Assembly (NCBI GenBank): GCA_016703535.1
Contig: JADJBV010000001.1
Coordinates: 5,446,001 to 5,510,000, forward strand
Direction: 5' to 3'
Length of the DNA: 64,000 bases
Source: Deltaproteobacteria bacterium
GTDB taxonomy: Bacteria > Myxococcota > Kuafuiibacteriia > Kuafuiibacteriales > Kuafuiibacteriaceae
The notes below the pieces were generated by a model. The model ran no database searches. It saw only the letters and a program-made list of their open reading frames with translations, and was not told the DNA's origin. The position numbers and the translations under genes were made by a program. This document shows, piece by piece, positions 1 to 12,055 of this stretch (positions are counted from its first letter, which is position 1; every line of letters begins with the position of its first letter).

Positions 1-179
1 GCACGCCGACGTGGGACGAGCTGTTGGGCAAAGGTCAAAAGACCGACGTCGCCCAGGTGGCTCCACCCGCCGCCCCGACCGGTATGCCTTCGATCGAGTC
101 TTGGTTCCCGTCGGCCCAGGTTCAGGCCAGCCCTGAAGGGGATCCGCAGTACCTGCTCACGGTCCAGGGGCTCTGGTAG
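1..179 (+). CDS. 3' end of an unidentified protein-coding gene
   Basis: An open frame enters from the left edge (first complete codon at base 3) and ends with TAG at 177-179, giving about 58 C-terminal residues. The residues include a Pro/Ala-rich stretch, then SIESWFPSAQ, and end in LTVQGLW. No family is recognisable from this fragment. The next gene on the same strand begins less than 100 bases downstream, so this may be the previous gene of the same transcription unit. The call rests on an open frame and codon use like the neighbours. Confidence 0.55.
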   Translation, partial: TPTWDELLGKGQKTDVAQVAPPAAPTGMPSIESWFPSAQVQASPEGDPQYLLTVQGLW

Positions 180-271
180 ATCGAGCCGACAAGGTGTCTT
201 TCGTTCCTGAAGGCCAAGCGGGCCATCGCTGGGTGACCGGCAACGGCACAACTCCTGCTCGACGGCGCAGC

Positions 272-2194
272 GTGCGGAAGTTGCTCCTGCTGTGCGCCCT
301 CGCCCTGACCCTTGGCTGCGACGCCGAGCTGCGCCCCGGTTATTACAGCTGCGTCACCGACGCCGACTGCCCGGCCGGTTGGAGCTGCTGGTCCACCAAC
401 CTCTGCTACGATCGCCTGGAGCCGCAGGCCGACGCAGGGACGAACAACGACGCGGGCCCCGTCGATGGCGGCGCGGACCCGAACGACGCCGAGCCCAAGG
501 ACCAAGGCACCGCCGACGCCAGCGACGGCAGCGCCCCCGACGTTGACGATCCCGTGGACGCCGCGTCACCCGATGGCGGTCCCGAAGACGGGGGGACCTT
601 CGCGCCCCGGCTCGTGGATCTCACCTTCACCGGCGGCCAGCTGGAGCAGACCTTCGATCCCGAACGCAGCAGCTACACCGTGCGGTACCCGGAGCAGAGC
701 ACCAGCCTGACGCTCTCGGCCGTCGCGGCCCAACCCTGGATGGACATCCGGGTCGACCACAACTCCATCGGCTTCGGCGCGGCGAACACGCCCATCGACG
801 TGTCCTCTCGTCATCTTCCGCTGCGGGTTTCGGTCCACGAGTCCACCGAAGTGTTCCGCTACGTGGTGGGCCTGCTGCCGGTGTGGAGCTCAGCGACCTA
901 CTTCAAGGCCTCCAACCCCGGCGCGGGGGACGGCTTTGGTTATTCGGTGGCCCTCGATGGCGACACCTTGGTGGTCGGCGCCTATCGCGAGAGCAGCGAC
1001 GCCACCACCGTCAACGGCGACGAAGCCAACGATCGCGCGCCCGCCAGCGGCGCAGCCTACGTTTACCACCGAGATCCAGCGGGGGTCTGGCGCCAGCAAG
1101 CCTACCTCAAGGCCAACAACGCCGGGCCGGACGACTACTTTGGCTACGCGGTGGCGATCAGCGGCGACACGATCGTGATCGGCGCGCCGTACGAGTCGGG
1201 TTCGGGGACCGGCGTCAACCCACCGCCCAACGATCAAGGCCTCTACAACGGCGCGGTCTACGTCTTCGTCCGCAGCGGCGACGTTTGGTCCCAGGAAGCC
1301 TACCTGAAGGGCTCAAACACCCAAGGCGGCGATCAGTTTGGCGGCGCCGTGGCGATCTACGGCGACACCTTGGTGGCCAGCTCGGTGATCGAGCGCAGCG
1401 GCGCCACCGGCGTCAACGGCGATCAAGCCGACACCTCGGCCCCCTTCAGCGGCGCCGCCTACGTGTTCCGCCGCGGCCCGAGCGGCTGGGCCCAGGAGGC
1501 GTATTTGAAGGCCGCCGACACCCAGGCCAACGATCAGTTTGGCTTCGACGTGGCCATCTGGGGCGATCTGATCGCGGTCGGGGCCTACCTAGAGGATGGG
1601 CCGAACGACGCGCTCCCCGACAGCGGCTCGGTCTATGTTTTTCACCGGGTCTTCGGCGCTTGGTTCCCCCAAATCCAGATGCAGGGCTTCGCGCCCAGCG
1701 CCGGCGATCACTTCGGCATGAGCGTCGCCTTGCGCGAGTGGGTGCTGGCCGTCGGGGCGCCGGGAGAGGACGGTGGCGGCTTGGGCGTCAACAGCCCCGT
1801 CGACGAGGCGGATCCGGACAGCGGCGCGGTCTACGTGTTCCACGGCGATCCCGACGGCTGGGGCGGCTTCGCGTATGTCAAGGCGACCGCCCACGTCTTC
1901 GATCCCTTTGGCCGGGGCGTGGCCCTCGGCGACGGTCTGCTGGCGGTGGCCTCGACGATCGGCCTGCGCCCCGTCGAGCTGTACCGGAGCCAAGGCAACG
2001 TCTGGTTCCAGCGGCTGACCCTCGAGCAGTTCCCCAACTGGTCGGTGGGCGGTGGCGCCTGGGACGTGGCGGCCTCGGGCCAAGAGGTGTTGATCGCCGC
2101 ACCAGGCGACGACAGCAACGCCAGCGGCGTAGGCGGGGTGCCGGGCGGGGGCGGCGCCGACGACAGCGGCGCGGTCTATTTGGTCGCGCCCTGA
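272..2194 (+). CDS. FG-GAP repeat surface lipoprotein
   Basis: Predicted outer-membrane or surface lipoprotein of 640 residues. I chose the GTG at 272 because it gives a compact signal peptide (RKLLLLCALALTLGC) with a lipobox Cys about residue 16; the frame stays open to 194 but has no reason to start there. After a Cys-rich patch comes an Asp/Gly/Ala-rich linker, then a cadherin-like beta-sandwich of about 90 residues (from LVDLTFTGG), then about seven FG-GAP-type repeats of 60-65 residues, each with a YLKA-like start, a FG-x-SVA turn and an AVYVF ending. Such proteins fold as beta-propellers, usually for surface binding or adhesion. Ligand unknown. Typical of Myxococcota and Bradymonadota. 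Confidence 0.85.
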   Translation: MRKLLLLCALALTLGCDAELRPGYYSCVTDADCPAGWSCWSTNLCYDRLEPQADAGTNNDAGPVDGGADPNDAEPKDQGTADASDGSAPDVDDPVDAASPDGGPEDGGTFAPRLVDLTFTGGQLEQTFDPERSSYTVRYPEQSTSLTLSAVAAQPWMDIRVDHNSIGFGAANTPIDVSSRHLPLRVSVHESTEVFRYVVGLLPVWSSATYFKASNPGAGDGFGYSVALDGDTLVVGAYRESSDATTVNGDEANDRAPASGAAYVYHRDPAGVWRQQAYLKANNAGPDDYFGYAVAISGDTIVIGAPYESGSGTGVNPPPNDQGLYNGAVYVFVRSGDVWSQEAYLKGSNTQGGDQFGGAVAIYGDTLVASSVIERSGATGVNGDQADTSAPFSGAAYVFRRGPSGWAQEAYLKAADTQANDQFGFDVAIWGDLIAVGAYLEDGPNDALPDSGSVYVFHRVFGAWFPQIQMQGFAPSAGDHFGMSVALREWVLAVGAPGEDGGGLGVNSPVDEADPDSGAVYVFHGDPDGWGGFAYVKATAHVFDPFGRGVALGDGLLAVASTIGLRPVELYRSQGNVWFQRLTLEQFPNWSVGGGAWDVAASGQEVLIAAPGDDSNASGVGGVPGGGGADDSGAVYLVAP

Positions 2195-2232
2195 CCTTGG
2201 CCTAGGCCCCCGAAACCGCATAAAAGCGAGGG

Positions 2233-2946
2233 GTGGAGACGGTCGACACCCTCTGGAAGCAGGTCCAGCCCGACGAACAAGGGCTGGTGCCATGTGTGGC
2301 CCAAGACCTGCGCACCCGGGCGGTCTTGATGGTCGCCTGGGTCTCGAAGGAGGCCTTGGCCGCCACCTTGAGCAGCGGCTACGCCACCTACTGGTCCCGC
2401 TCGCGGCAGGAGCTCTGGGAAAAGGGCGCCAGCTCCGGCAACCGCCAGCGGATCGTCCACGTGCGCCTCGACTGCGACGGCGACACCTTGTTGTATTTGG
2501 TGGAGGCCGGACTCCCCGCTTGCCACACCGGAACGGACACCTGCTTTCACTGGCGCTGGAGTGGACCCGTCTGGGCCCGGGATCCGGTGGCCCTCCAGGA
2601 TCACTCGAGCCGTGAGGTGATCGACGCGTTGGACACGGTCTTGGATCTGCGAGCTCAGACCCCGGCCCCAAAGAAGCCCAGCTACACCCGGACGCTCCTC
2701 GACGCCGGCCTCGAGAAGCAGGTGGCCAAGATCGAAGAGGAGACCGGCGAGTTGATCGAGGCCCTGGGGAACGAGTCCGACGATCGGGTGATCTCGGAGT
2801 GCGCCGACGTGCTCTTTCACGTGGCGGTCGCCCTCAAGGGCCGGCGCCTGGCCCTGCGTTCGGTGATCGAGGAGCTGGATCGGCGCTTCGGGACCTCGGG
2901 GCTGGAGGAGAAGGCCCGCCGCAAACCCACCGCCCCCAGCGAGTAG
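2233..2946 (+). CDS. hisIE: Bifunctional phosphoribosyl-AMP cyclohydrolase / phosphoribosyl-ATP pyrophosphatase
   Basis: Catalyses steps 2 and 3 of histidine synthesis in the cytoplasm: hydrolysis of PR-ATP to PR-AMP, then opening of the adenine ring. The N-terminal ~125 residues are HisI-like, with YWSRSRQELWEKG, the Asp-Cys-Asp-Gly-Asp metal site (DCDGD) and the Cys pair in ACHTGTDTCF. The C-terminal ~90 residues are HisE-like, with KIEEETGELIEA and the SECADVLFH helix. The start is GTG, with GAGGGG almost touching it. At 237 residues it matches HisIE fusions. No other his gene is in the window, so the pathway is dispersed here. Confidence 0.93.
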   Translation: METVDTLWKQVQPDEQGLVPCVAQDLRTRAVLMVAWVSKEALAATLSSGYATYWSRSRQELWEKGASSGNRQRIVHVRLDCDGDTLLYLVEAGLPACHTGTDTCFHWRWSGPVWARDPVALQDHSSREVIDALDTVLDLRAQTPAPKKPSYTRTLLDAGLEKQVAKIEEETGELIEALGNESDDRVISECADVLFHVAVALKGRRLALRSVIEELDRRFGTSGLEEKARRKPTAPSE

Positions 2947-3148
2947 CGGGGCGCCGGTGCGACACGGTGGCCCAAAGGAACCGAGGCCGCGCCGAAGCGG
3001 CGACGACGGGCGCCTTCTTTCCAAGGGTTTTTACCGACACCCCAAGCGGCACACTCTCGTTGACAGCGGCGCGGCGGCTGGCCGAAGGATCCCGCTCCCT
3101 TTTTAGGGACCTATGGCAACCAGCCGACCGAGGGGGGTGTAGTCGTTC

Positions 3149-3349
3149 ATGCCCGGAGTACGAGTGAAGGAAGGTGAGTCCTTCGAGCGCGCGATGCGTC
3201 GCTTCAAGAAGCAATGCGAGCGCGCGGGCATCCTCGGTGAAATTCGCAAGCGCGAGTTCTACGAAAAGCCGTCCGTGAAGCGGAAGAAAAAGGCCGCTGC
3301 GGCGCGCAAGCGCTTGTTGAAGAAGCTGAAGAAAGAGGGCGGGATGTAG
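3149..3349 (+). CDS. rpsU: 30S ribosomal protein bS21
   Basis: Small-subunit ribosomal protein that helps mRNA base-pair with the 16S anti-Shine-Dalgarno. It is 66 residues, with the family signature VKEGESFERAMRRFKKQCERAG and the basic tail KRKKKAAAARKRLLKKLKKE. The ATG lies about ten bases after a GAGGGGGG tract. It opens the classical macromolecular synthesis operon rpsU-dnaG-rpoD, and a terminator-like hairpin follows immediately, which would allow S21 to be made in excess of primase. Confidence 0.96.
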   Translation: MPGVRVKEGESFERAMRRFKKQCERAGILGEIRKREFYEKPSVKRKKKAAAARKRLLKKLKKEGGM

Positions 3350-3358
3350 ATCCCTCCG

Positions 3359-3392
3359 GGCGCAGGCGACGATCTCGCCTGCGCCTTGTTTT
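3359..3392 (+). terminator. rpsU: Intrinsic terminator / attenuator between rpsU and dnaG
   Basis: A perfect 11-bp stem (GGCGCAGGCGA at 3359-3369 with TCGCCTGCGCC at 3375-3385), a 5-base loop, then TTGTTTTA. It begins ten bases after the rpsU stop and ends about 36 bases before the likely dnaG start. In E. coli a terminator at this position gives partial read-through and keeps primase scarce; the same role is inferred here. Confidence 0.88.
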
Positions 3393-3427
3393 ACAGACGA
3401 CCACCGGTCGACGGGGGCGGCGCAGCG

Positions 3428-5200
3428 TTGCGGATCCCACCCCAAATCATCGAAGAAGTACGGGACCGAGCCGACATCGAGCGGGTGATCGGTCGCAGCG
3501 TACGACTGCAAAAACAAGGCAGCCGATTGGTTGGCCTTTGCCCCTTCCACAAAGAGAAGTCGCCGTCCTTCAGCGTCAGCCGGGACAAGCAGCTCTACTA
3601 TTGCTTCGGCTGTCAGGCCGGCGGGAACGTCTTCGACTTCGTGATGGCCCTGGAGGGCCTCGACTTTCCGGACGCGGTCCGATCCCTGGCCAAAGAGCTG
3701 GGGGTCACGATCCCCGAAGAAGAAGAGTCCCAGGCCGACCGAGACGCCCGCACCAAACGGGAGCGGCTGTACCAACTCAACCTCTACGCGGCCCAGGTCT
3801 ACGAACAGGCCCTGGCCAAAACGCCCGAGGCCGAACGGTACTTGAAGGAGAGCCGAGGCCTGACCGCCGAGACCATCCAGCGCTTCCGGCTGGGTTGGGC
3901 GCCGCCCGAGTGGCACTTCCTCACCCAAGCCATCGAAACCAAAGGCGTCGACCCCAAGTTGGGCCTGGAGTTGGGCCTCCTCGGCCAGTCGGTCAAAGAC
4001 GGGCGCCTTTATGACCGACTCCGGGGCCGGGTCATCTTTCCCATACAGATCCCGGGGGGCCAGGTGGCCGGTTTTGGGGCTCGCCGGGCCGACTGGGTCG
4101 ATCCAGAGGGTCCTAAGTACCTGAACTCACCCGAAAGTCCGCTCTACGATAAGTCCTCCATCCTGTACGGCCTTTTTGAGGCGAAAGACGAGATCCGGAA
4201 GAGCCGGGTGGCGGTATTGGTTGAGGGCTATCTGGACGTCATCGCGCTCCATCAAGCTGGGATCCCGCTGGCGGTCGCCGCCTGTGGCACCGCTTTGACC
4301 CCGCGGCACGCAGGGGCCTTGGCTCGGCTCAGCAAAGAGGTCGTGACCCTCTACGACGGGGACGCGGCTGGCCAGGAGGCCACCCGGAAGGCGACCGAGA
4401 TGTTGCTCAAGGACGGGGTCCAGGTCCGGGTCGGCGCCCTGCCCCAAGGCGAAGATCCGGACACCTACGTCCAGAAGATGGGCGCGGAAAACCTTAAGAA
4501 ACTCATTGACGAAGCGCCCTCCGCCATCGATTTTTTCGTCGCTCAGGCGAAATCCCGGTTCGCCGGGGGGGGCATCGCCGGGACCACCAAAGCCGTGGAA
4601 GTCGTGAAGCCGATGATCCTCGCCATCCCTGATCCGTTGGTCAGGGACGTGACCATCCAGGCCGCTGCCCGGGCCCTGGGCCTCGAACCCCGGGCGATGA
4701 TGCGCCACCTCTCGACCCGGCCCGAAGACCGCCCCCCAGAAGCGGCGAAGAAACCGGCAAAGACTCGCACTTTGGCCGTTCCCGTCGTAGAGAAGGCCAT
4801 CTTGCGGCTGGTCCTGGAGACACCCAACGACGTGTTGCCCCTCCTGGAGCAGCGCGGAGCCTTTGCGGCGGTGTCCCATGAAGCGATCCGGATCGGTCTG
4901 GACGCGGCCCGATCCGCCCACGCCAGCGGCGCCCGCTTCGACGCCGCAAAAGCCCTGGATCACATGGTGGCCTCTGAGAAGGTCGCCCCCGAGGTGCTCG
5001 ACGAGCTCCGCCGGGCCCTGATGACCGAACAGCCTGAACGTGACGATCCCAAAGAACTGGTCACCCGCCTGCTAAAGCAGCAGCGCGACGCAAAGTACGC
5101 CGAGATCAAGCGACGCCTCGCCGAAGAATCGGATCCCGAGGCGCAGGTCCGCCTATTGGCCGAGTCCACGGCTCTTTTGGCCCAGCGGATCGAGGACTGA
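3428..5200 (+). CDS. dnaG: DNA primase
   Basis: Synthesises RNA primers for replication forks. Domains in order: N-terminal CHC2 zinc finger (CPFHKEKSPSF...YYCFGCQAGGN), a primase N-terminal core, and a TOPRIM catalytic domain with the acidic residues in LVEGYLDVIAL and TLYDGDAAGQEA. The C-terminal part is divergent, as is usual for the helicase-binding region. I prefer the TTG at 3428 (product starts RIPPQIIEEVRDRADI, as in other primases). The frame extends to 3386, but that would place the start inside the terminator. Length 590 residues. rpoD starts ten bases after the stop. Confidence 0.93.
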   Translation: MRIPPQIIEEVRDRADIERVIGRSVRLQKQGSRLVGLCPFHKEKSPSFSVSRDKQLYYCFGCQAGGNVFDFVMALEGLDFPDAVRSLAKELGVTIPEEEESQADRDARTKRERLYQLNLYAAQVYEQALAKTPEAERYLKESRGLTAETIQRFRLGWAPPEWHFLTQAIETKGVDPKLGLELGLLGQSVKDGRLYDRLRGRVIFPIQIPGGQVAGFGARRADWVDPEGPKYLNSPESPLYDKSSILYGLFEAKDEIRKSRVAVLVEGYLDVIALHQAGIPLAVAACGTALTPRHAGALARLSKEVVTLYDGDAAGQEATRKATEMLLKDGVQVRVGALPQGEDPDTYVQKMGAENLKKLIDEAPSAIDFFVAQAKSRFAGGGIAGTTKAVEVVKPMILAIPDPLVRDVTIQAAARALGLEPRAMMRHLSTRPEDRPPEAAKKPAKTRTLAVPVVEKAILRLVLETPNDVLPLLEQRGAFAAVSHEAIRIGLDAARSAHASGARFDAAKALDHMVASEKVAPEVLDELRRALMTEQPERDDPKELVTRLLKQQRDAKYAEIKRRLAEESDPEAQVRLLAESTALLAQRIED

Positions 5201-5210
5201 GAGAGAAGAG

Positions 5211-7892
<2,682 letters not shown>

Positions 7893-7905
7893 GGCCGGGG
7901 CTTTT

Positions 7906-9294
7906 TTAGGGCCCGCACCCCGCAGCAAAGGGATCCGTCACCCAGGTGACGGACTGGGCCTCGTCGGCGACCAGCAAGGCCCGTTGTTCGCCGCTGAGGA
8001 TGGTCGCGGCCTGGGTGACCGAGGTGGACGGGCATGGGCGCCCGACGGCGGGATCGAGGGCTTGGACCGAGCCGTTTTTCCCGGTCACCAACAGGCGGTC
8101 ACCCAAATAACCCAGCCACCCTTCGTTGAGGAGGTCTGCCTGGACCAGCTGGGGTTGATCGACGTCCTTCAAACGCCACAAGGTCCCGGTCCGATCGAGC
8201 ACATAGACCTGCTCGCGGTGGGCGACCGTCGCCAAAGGCAAGACCAGCATCGGGAGGGGCCGCGGCTCGGGCGCCCGATCGGCCCGAAGCACGAGGTAGT
8301 GGGTCATCCTGACACGGAAGCCTTCGTCCAACGACACCTGGGAGCCAGGCCCCACGGCGATCACTTGGTCGGCGTCGAAGCGCGCAAAACTCACCGCGTG
8401 CCCGTCTCGGACGTTGGGTACCGGGGTTCGGGCCGCCTCTAGGCGAAGCAACGTGCCGCCGGTCCGGCGGTAGAGGCCTCCATTGCCGCTGGCAAGCAAC
8501 GTCGCGCCCCAGGGTGCCTCGAACACTCCCCCGTGGGCGCGCTCCAGGCCCTCGGCCGTGGTGGTGGTGTCGCTCTCCAAGGAAAAGACGACCTTCCGCA
8601 CGTCGGTGGAGGACGGTTCGAGCGACAGGTGCCAAACACCATCCCCGACCGCGATCAAGTCCTGGCCGCTGCGCCCCACCGCCCCCAGGCGCGGCAACGT
8701 CCGGCCCGCCGGCAACTCGACCTCGAGCGCTCGGACTTCGGTCGGGCCGATCCAGAACAAGGTCGACAGGGGTGGTTCGTTGCCCTGGGGATGAACCACC
8801 ACCAGCGCCGACTGGTCGTCGATCCAAGTGGCGGCCCCGAACCCACCCTCTCGCTGCGAGGCTGGGAGATCGAGTTGGACCCCCACCGTGGGTCGCTGAG
8901 TGCAGACATCACAGATCGGAGCGGCGTGAGGCGTGTCCGACGGGGTCGGCTCCCATCCCGTCTTGGCTTCATTGAGGCGGAGCCGGAGCGCGGGAGGGGG
9001 GAGGCACTCGGGGAGCGGGCCCCAATCGGTGACCTCCACCGGGAGAGGCTCTCGACAGCCGTAGGTCCACAACTCCAGATCGAGGGTCTGTTCATAGAGC
9101 GCCGACCACTGCAGTCGACCTTCGGATCGGAGGCGAAGGATCCTGGGCCCTCCACCCCAGTCGATGAGGTAAGCCGCGGCGGCCTCGGACAGATCGGGTC
9201 CGGCCGGAGGCACCTCCAGCGGCGGCTCACAGGCGAGGGCCAACAGGCTCCAGAGGGCCGGCCACACCGAAGCTCGGAGCGGAGGTGGCCTCAC
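7906..9294 (-). CDS. Lipoprotein of a three-member tandem paralogous family (third copy)
   Basis: Unknown function; 462 residues. A short signal peptide ends in a lipobox (LLALAC), so it is exported and probably lipid-anchored. It shares with the two upstream genes a distinctive N-terminal block (LELWTYGC, then a CLPPP motif about 30 residues later, then a CxxC pair CDVC) and a C-terminal half of short beta-strand repeats such as GDGVWHLSLEP and DRTGTLWRLKD, which resembles a beta-propeller. Its ATG overlaps the stop of the preceding gene by 4 bp (ATGA), indicating translational coupling. No known domain recognised. Confidence 0.8.
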   Translation of the reverse strand: MRPPPLRASVWPALWSLLALACEPPLEVPPAGPDLSEAAAAYLIDWGGGPRILRLRSEGRLQWSALYEQTLDLELWTYGCREPLPVEVTDWGPLPECLPPPALRLRLNEAKTGWEPTPSDTPHAAPICDVCTQRPTVGVQLDLPASQREGGFGAATWIDDQSALVVVHPQGNEPPLSTLFWIGPTEVRALEVELPAGRTLPRLGAVGRSGQDLIAVGDGVWHLSLEPSSTDVRKVVFSLESDTTTTAEGLERAHGGVFEAPWGATLLASGNGGLYRRTGGTLLRLEAARTPVPNVRDGHAVSFARFDADQVIAVGPGSQVSLDEGFRVRMTHYLVLRADRAPEPRPLPMLVLPLATVAHREQVYVLDRTGTLWRLKDVDQPQLVQADLLNEGWLGYLGDRLLVTGKNGSVQALDPAVGRPCPSTSVTQAATILSGEQRALLVADEAQSVTWVTDPFAAGCGP

Positions 9295-10697
9295 TCCTCG
9301 ACCTCGACCGGACAGAGGCGGGGGGTGAGCCAGGCGCCAGAGTCTGCCCCGTAGTCGATGGCGAAGGTCTCGTCGGGGCCACTCGAGATCATCGCGGCCC
9401 GTCCGACCTGCTCGGCGTCGCAGCGCTGCCGATCCCGGACCGAATAGAGCTGGACGCCACCCCGGGCCCCCATGATCAACAGCGAGTCGCGCTGTTTGGC
9501 CAGCGGTCCACCCCGGAGGCCAGCGCCGAGGAGCATCTCAGGAGTGTCGTTGTTCTCCAGGCGCCAGAGTTGGCCCTCGTAGTCGACGATGTACCCCCGA
9601 TGGCGACGGTCCTCCTCCACCGCCGTCAAGGCTCGAGGGTTGAGCGGCAGTTGGTAGGTGGAGACCTCGGGGATGGTGGTTGTCTCCGTCGGCTCCAAGT
9701 TGATGACGAGGTAGACGTTCATCTCGATGGAGTTGTCGTCGGTGATGATGTCGAAGTCGCTCCCCAACCCGACCGCCGCCAACCTCAGGTGATCGAACGC
9801 CCCGACCCAAGACATGCTGACCGGATGAAAGGGCTTCGAGTGGACACGTGGGCCGATCAAGGGGCGAAGGGAGCCAGCCCGTAGCCAAGAGAGTGCACCG
9901 GCGCTGCTCCCCAAGAGGAGGTCACCGTTTTCATGTTCCAGCGCGACGCTGAGGCGCTCAGTCATACCCGGCAAGGTGGGGTGGGGGACCGGCCAGGGTG
10001 AAAGGGTCACCCGCTCCGGCGCTTGCTCATCGGGTTCGAGTTGGAGCCGCCAGAGTTGGTCGCCCACGGCCAAGATCCGGCCATCGGCCAAGCGGGTGAG
10101 GGCCCCGATCCGCGGCGCCGGCCCAACCAAAGTCAGGGGCCTAGGCCTAGGCTCTCCAAGTTCGCTCCAGTGCCAGGTGTCGGCGGCCGGTCCGTCGGGT
10201 CCTCGCTCTTGAATCACAAAGAGGGCTCGCCCGGGGCCCACCCAAAGGCTGGCGCCGAGCTCCGGCCGCTGCAAGGCTTGGGTTAACTCAAAGGGCCGCA
10301 CGTTGAGCCTCTCTCTGCGGCAGGGGTCACAAAACGCGACCGGCGTTGAAGCGCCGGCCAACACCGGGCTCCAGACATCGGCCGCAAAGTCGTAGTGGAG
10401 GCGACGCAAAGGCTCGGGCAAGCACGGGGGACTCTCCCACCAACCTTCCCTCTTCCGCGGGAGGTCCTCGGCGCAGTCATAACTCCAGAGCTCAAGCTGT
10501 CGCTCTTCGGTGGATTGAGCCCAGGTCCTCCCCAGCCCCGGCTCGAAGCGGGACGCGAGCACCGGCCCCTGCCCTCCGTGCTCCACCAGGACCAATACCT
10601 CCCCGGACGGCGGCCCTTCGGCCTCGGGGATGATCCGCTCGGGGTGAACGCAGGCCACCATCCCGAGGAAGAGCGGCGTTCCCCAACGAGCGATCAT
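9291..10697 (-). CDS. Lipoprotein of a three-member tandem paralogous family (second copy)
   Basis: Unknown function; 468 residues. The N-terminus MIARWGTPLFLGMVAC reads as a lipoprotein signal. It has the family block LELWSYDC, CLPEP and CDPC, and beta-strand-rich repeats in the C-terminal two thirds (GDQLWRLQLEP, YEGQLWRLEN). It overlaps both neighbours by 4 bp, so the three genes form one translationally coupled operon read from 12.05 kb down to 7.9 kb. The conserved Cys residues suggest disulfides outside the cytoplasm. Confidence 0.8.
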   Translation of the reverse strand: MIARWGTPLFLGMVACVHPERIIPEAEGPPSGEVLVLVEHGGQGPVLASRFEPGLGRTWAQSTEERQLELWSYDCAEDLPRKREGWWESPPCLPEPLRRLHYDFAADVWSPVLAGASTPVAFCDPCRRERLNVRPFELTQALQRPELGASLWVGPGRALFVIQERGPDGPAADTWHWSELGEPRPRPLTLVGPAPRIGALTRLADGRILAVGDQLWRLQLEPDEQAPERVTLSPWPVPHPTLPGMTERLSVALEHENGDLLLGSSAGALSWLRAGSLRPLIGPRVHSKPFHPVSMSWVGAFDHLRLAAVGLGSDFDIITDDNSIEMNVYLVINLEPTETTTIPEVSTYQLPLNPRALTAVEEDRRHRGYIVDYEGQLWRLENNDTPEMLLGAGLRGGPLAKQRDSLLIMGARGGVQLYSVRDRQRCDAEQVGRAAMISSGPDETFAIDYGADSGAWLTPRLCPVEVEE

Positions 10698-12055
10698 GGC
10701 GTTTCCTCACAGAGGGAGGTGGGCCTGAGCCAAATTCCGCCTCGTCCGCTGAGCACGTAGGCCGAACTCTCCCCGCTGATGATCCGCTCCGCCGGAGCGA
10801 CCGGCTCGGCCTCGCAGACCTCGAAGGGATCCAGGTCAATCTGCTGGATGAGGGTGACGGAGCCCGAAGCCAAGATCCGATCCCCCAAGGTGCCGATCGG
10901 GCCATTGTCGATGATGTTGGGGACCAGGAGCTCAGGCCCGTCGGGGCCGACGACCCAAAAGGTGCCGGTTTGATCGGAGACGTAGACCCGCCCATCGACC
11001 ACGGTGGCGGCCCTGGGCAGTTGCGGGAAGGGGACCAAGGTGACCGTGCTGGTGTCGGTGACGGCGTCGCTGGTGATCAGGCCGTAGTCGGCCATCTCGA
11101 TCTGTTCGGTGCTCGGCCTCGGCATCTTCCCTTCGCCGACGCCGACGACGAAGAGCCGGCGAGGCCCCAAAGGGAGGAGATCCACTGGGTGGTTCCCTAA
11201 ACCCCCGGTGAGAGCCCGGGCCGCTTTCAGCCGTTGGAGACCCCGGCGGGTCAACTCGAAGACGCCGCCATGAGCCCCGACCAAGATCATCGAGTCGGCC
11301 GAGATCTCCGCGGCCGCGCCGCGACCTTCGGACAACTCATCAAATTGAGGGAGGCCGGGCATCCAGGGCTCGAAGTGGAGGGACGTAGGATCGGCCTCGG
11401 GCTCCAGCCGGAGCCGCCACAACGAGGTCCCCATCCCGAACAAGGTCCCGTCTGTTCGTTTGACCATCGCTCCAAGTTGCGGCGGCGGTTCGCCCGAGAG
11501 GCCCTCCAAGGTCAAAGCCCGCACTCGATCCCCTTTGATCAAGTAGTAGGCGGGAGGGGCTGCGTCGCCCCCGACCACCACCAGGAGCTGGGCTGAAGCG
11601 ATCAAGACGGCGGAGGCGAGGTAGGGGTTCGGGCGGGGGAACTCGAACCCGGCCTGCTGGAGCCGTGAGAGCTCGCAATTGGAGCAGACTTCGACCAGCA
11701 GGTTCGCCCCTTCGTCGAGGGTCTCCCACCGCTGGGCGTCAGGATCGTAGAGGTGCCGTCGCTTGGGCGGAGGCAGACAGTCTGGGGGGGGTGCCCAGTC
11801 TGGGCCGTCCGGCAACCGCCCCGGGCAGTCATACGCCCAAAGCTCGAGGCGGACGGGCACCTCTTTGGGACTCGCCCAATAGAGGTCCGCCCCTTCCTCC
11901 AGGCGAAGCACGCGCCGACCATCCCGGGAGGCGTCGATGACGACGTAGATCTCGTCTGGGTGGGTCTCCAGCCCGTCCAAGGTCACCGGGACAGGAACAA
12001 CACACGCCGGCCCCAAGACCAGGCCCACCAGCCCAAAGCCGAGCCCACGCCACAC
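10694..12055 (-). CDS. Lipoprotein of a three-member tandem paralogous family (first copy)
   Basis: First gene of the coupled trio, 453 residues from the GTG at 12055; the frame is open further upstream, but only this start gives a signal peptide (WRGLGFGLVGLVLG) and a length like its paralogues. The family block is present as LELWAYDC, CLPPP and CSNC, with propeller-like repeats (GTSLWRLRLEP, DQTGTFWVVGP). The Cys after the signal sits in GPAC, a weak lipobox. Function unknown. It lies divergently from the CorA-like gene and their start regions are close (12055 and 12122). Confidence 0.75.
   Translation of the reverse strand: MWRGLGFGLVGLVLGPACVVPVPVTLDGLETHPDEIYVVIDASRDGRRVLRLEEGADLYWASPKEVPVRLELWAYDCPGRLPDGPDWAPPPDCLPPPKRRHLYDPDAQRWETLDEGANLLVEVCSNCELSRLQQAGFEFPRPNPYLASAVLIASAQLLVVVGGDAAPPAYYLIKGDRVRALTLEGLSGEPPPQLGAMVKRTDGTLFGMGTSLWRLRLEPEADPTSLHFEPWMPGLPQFDELSEGRGAAAEISADSMILVGAHGGVFELTRRGLQRLKAARALTGGLGNHPVDLLPLGPRRLFVVGVGEGKMPRPSTEQIEMADYGLITSDAVTDTSTVTLVPFPQLPRAATVVDGRVYVSDQTGTFWVVGPDGPELLVPNIIDNGPIGTLGDRILASGSVTLIQQIDLDPFEVCEAEPVAPAERIISGESSAYVLSGRGGIWLRPTSLCEETP

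Noticed and set aside
3386..3427. dnaG start at 3386
   Set aside because: Would place the initiation codon within the terminator stem/tail and add residues not found in primases.
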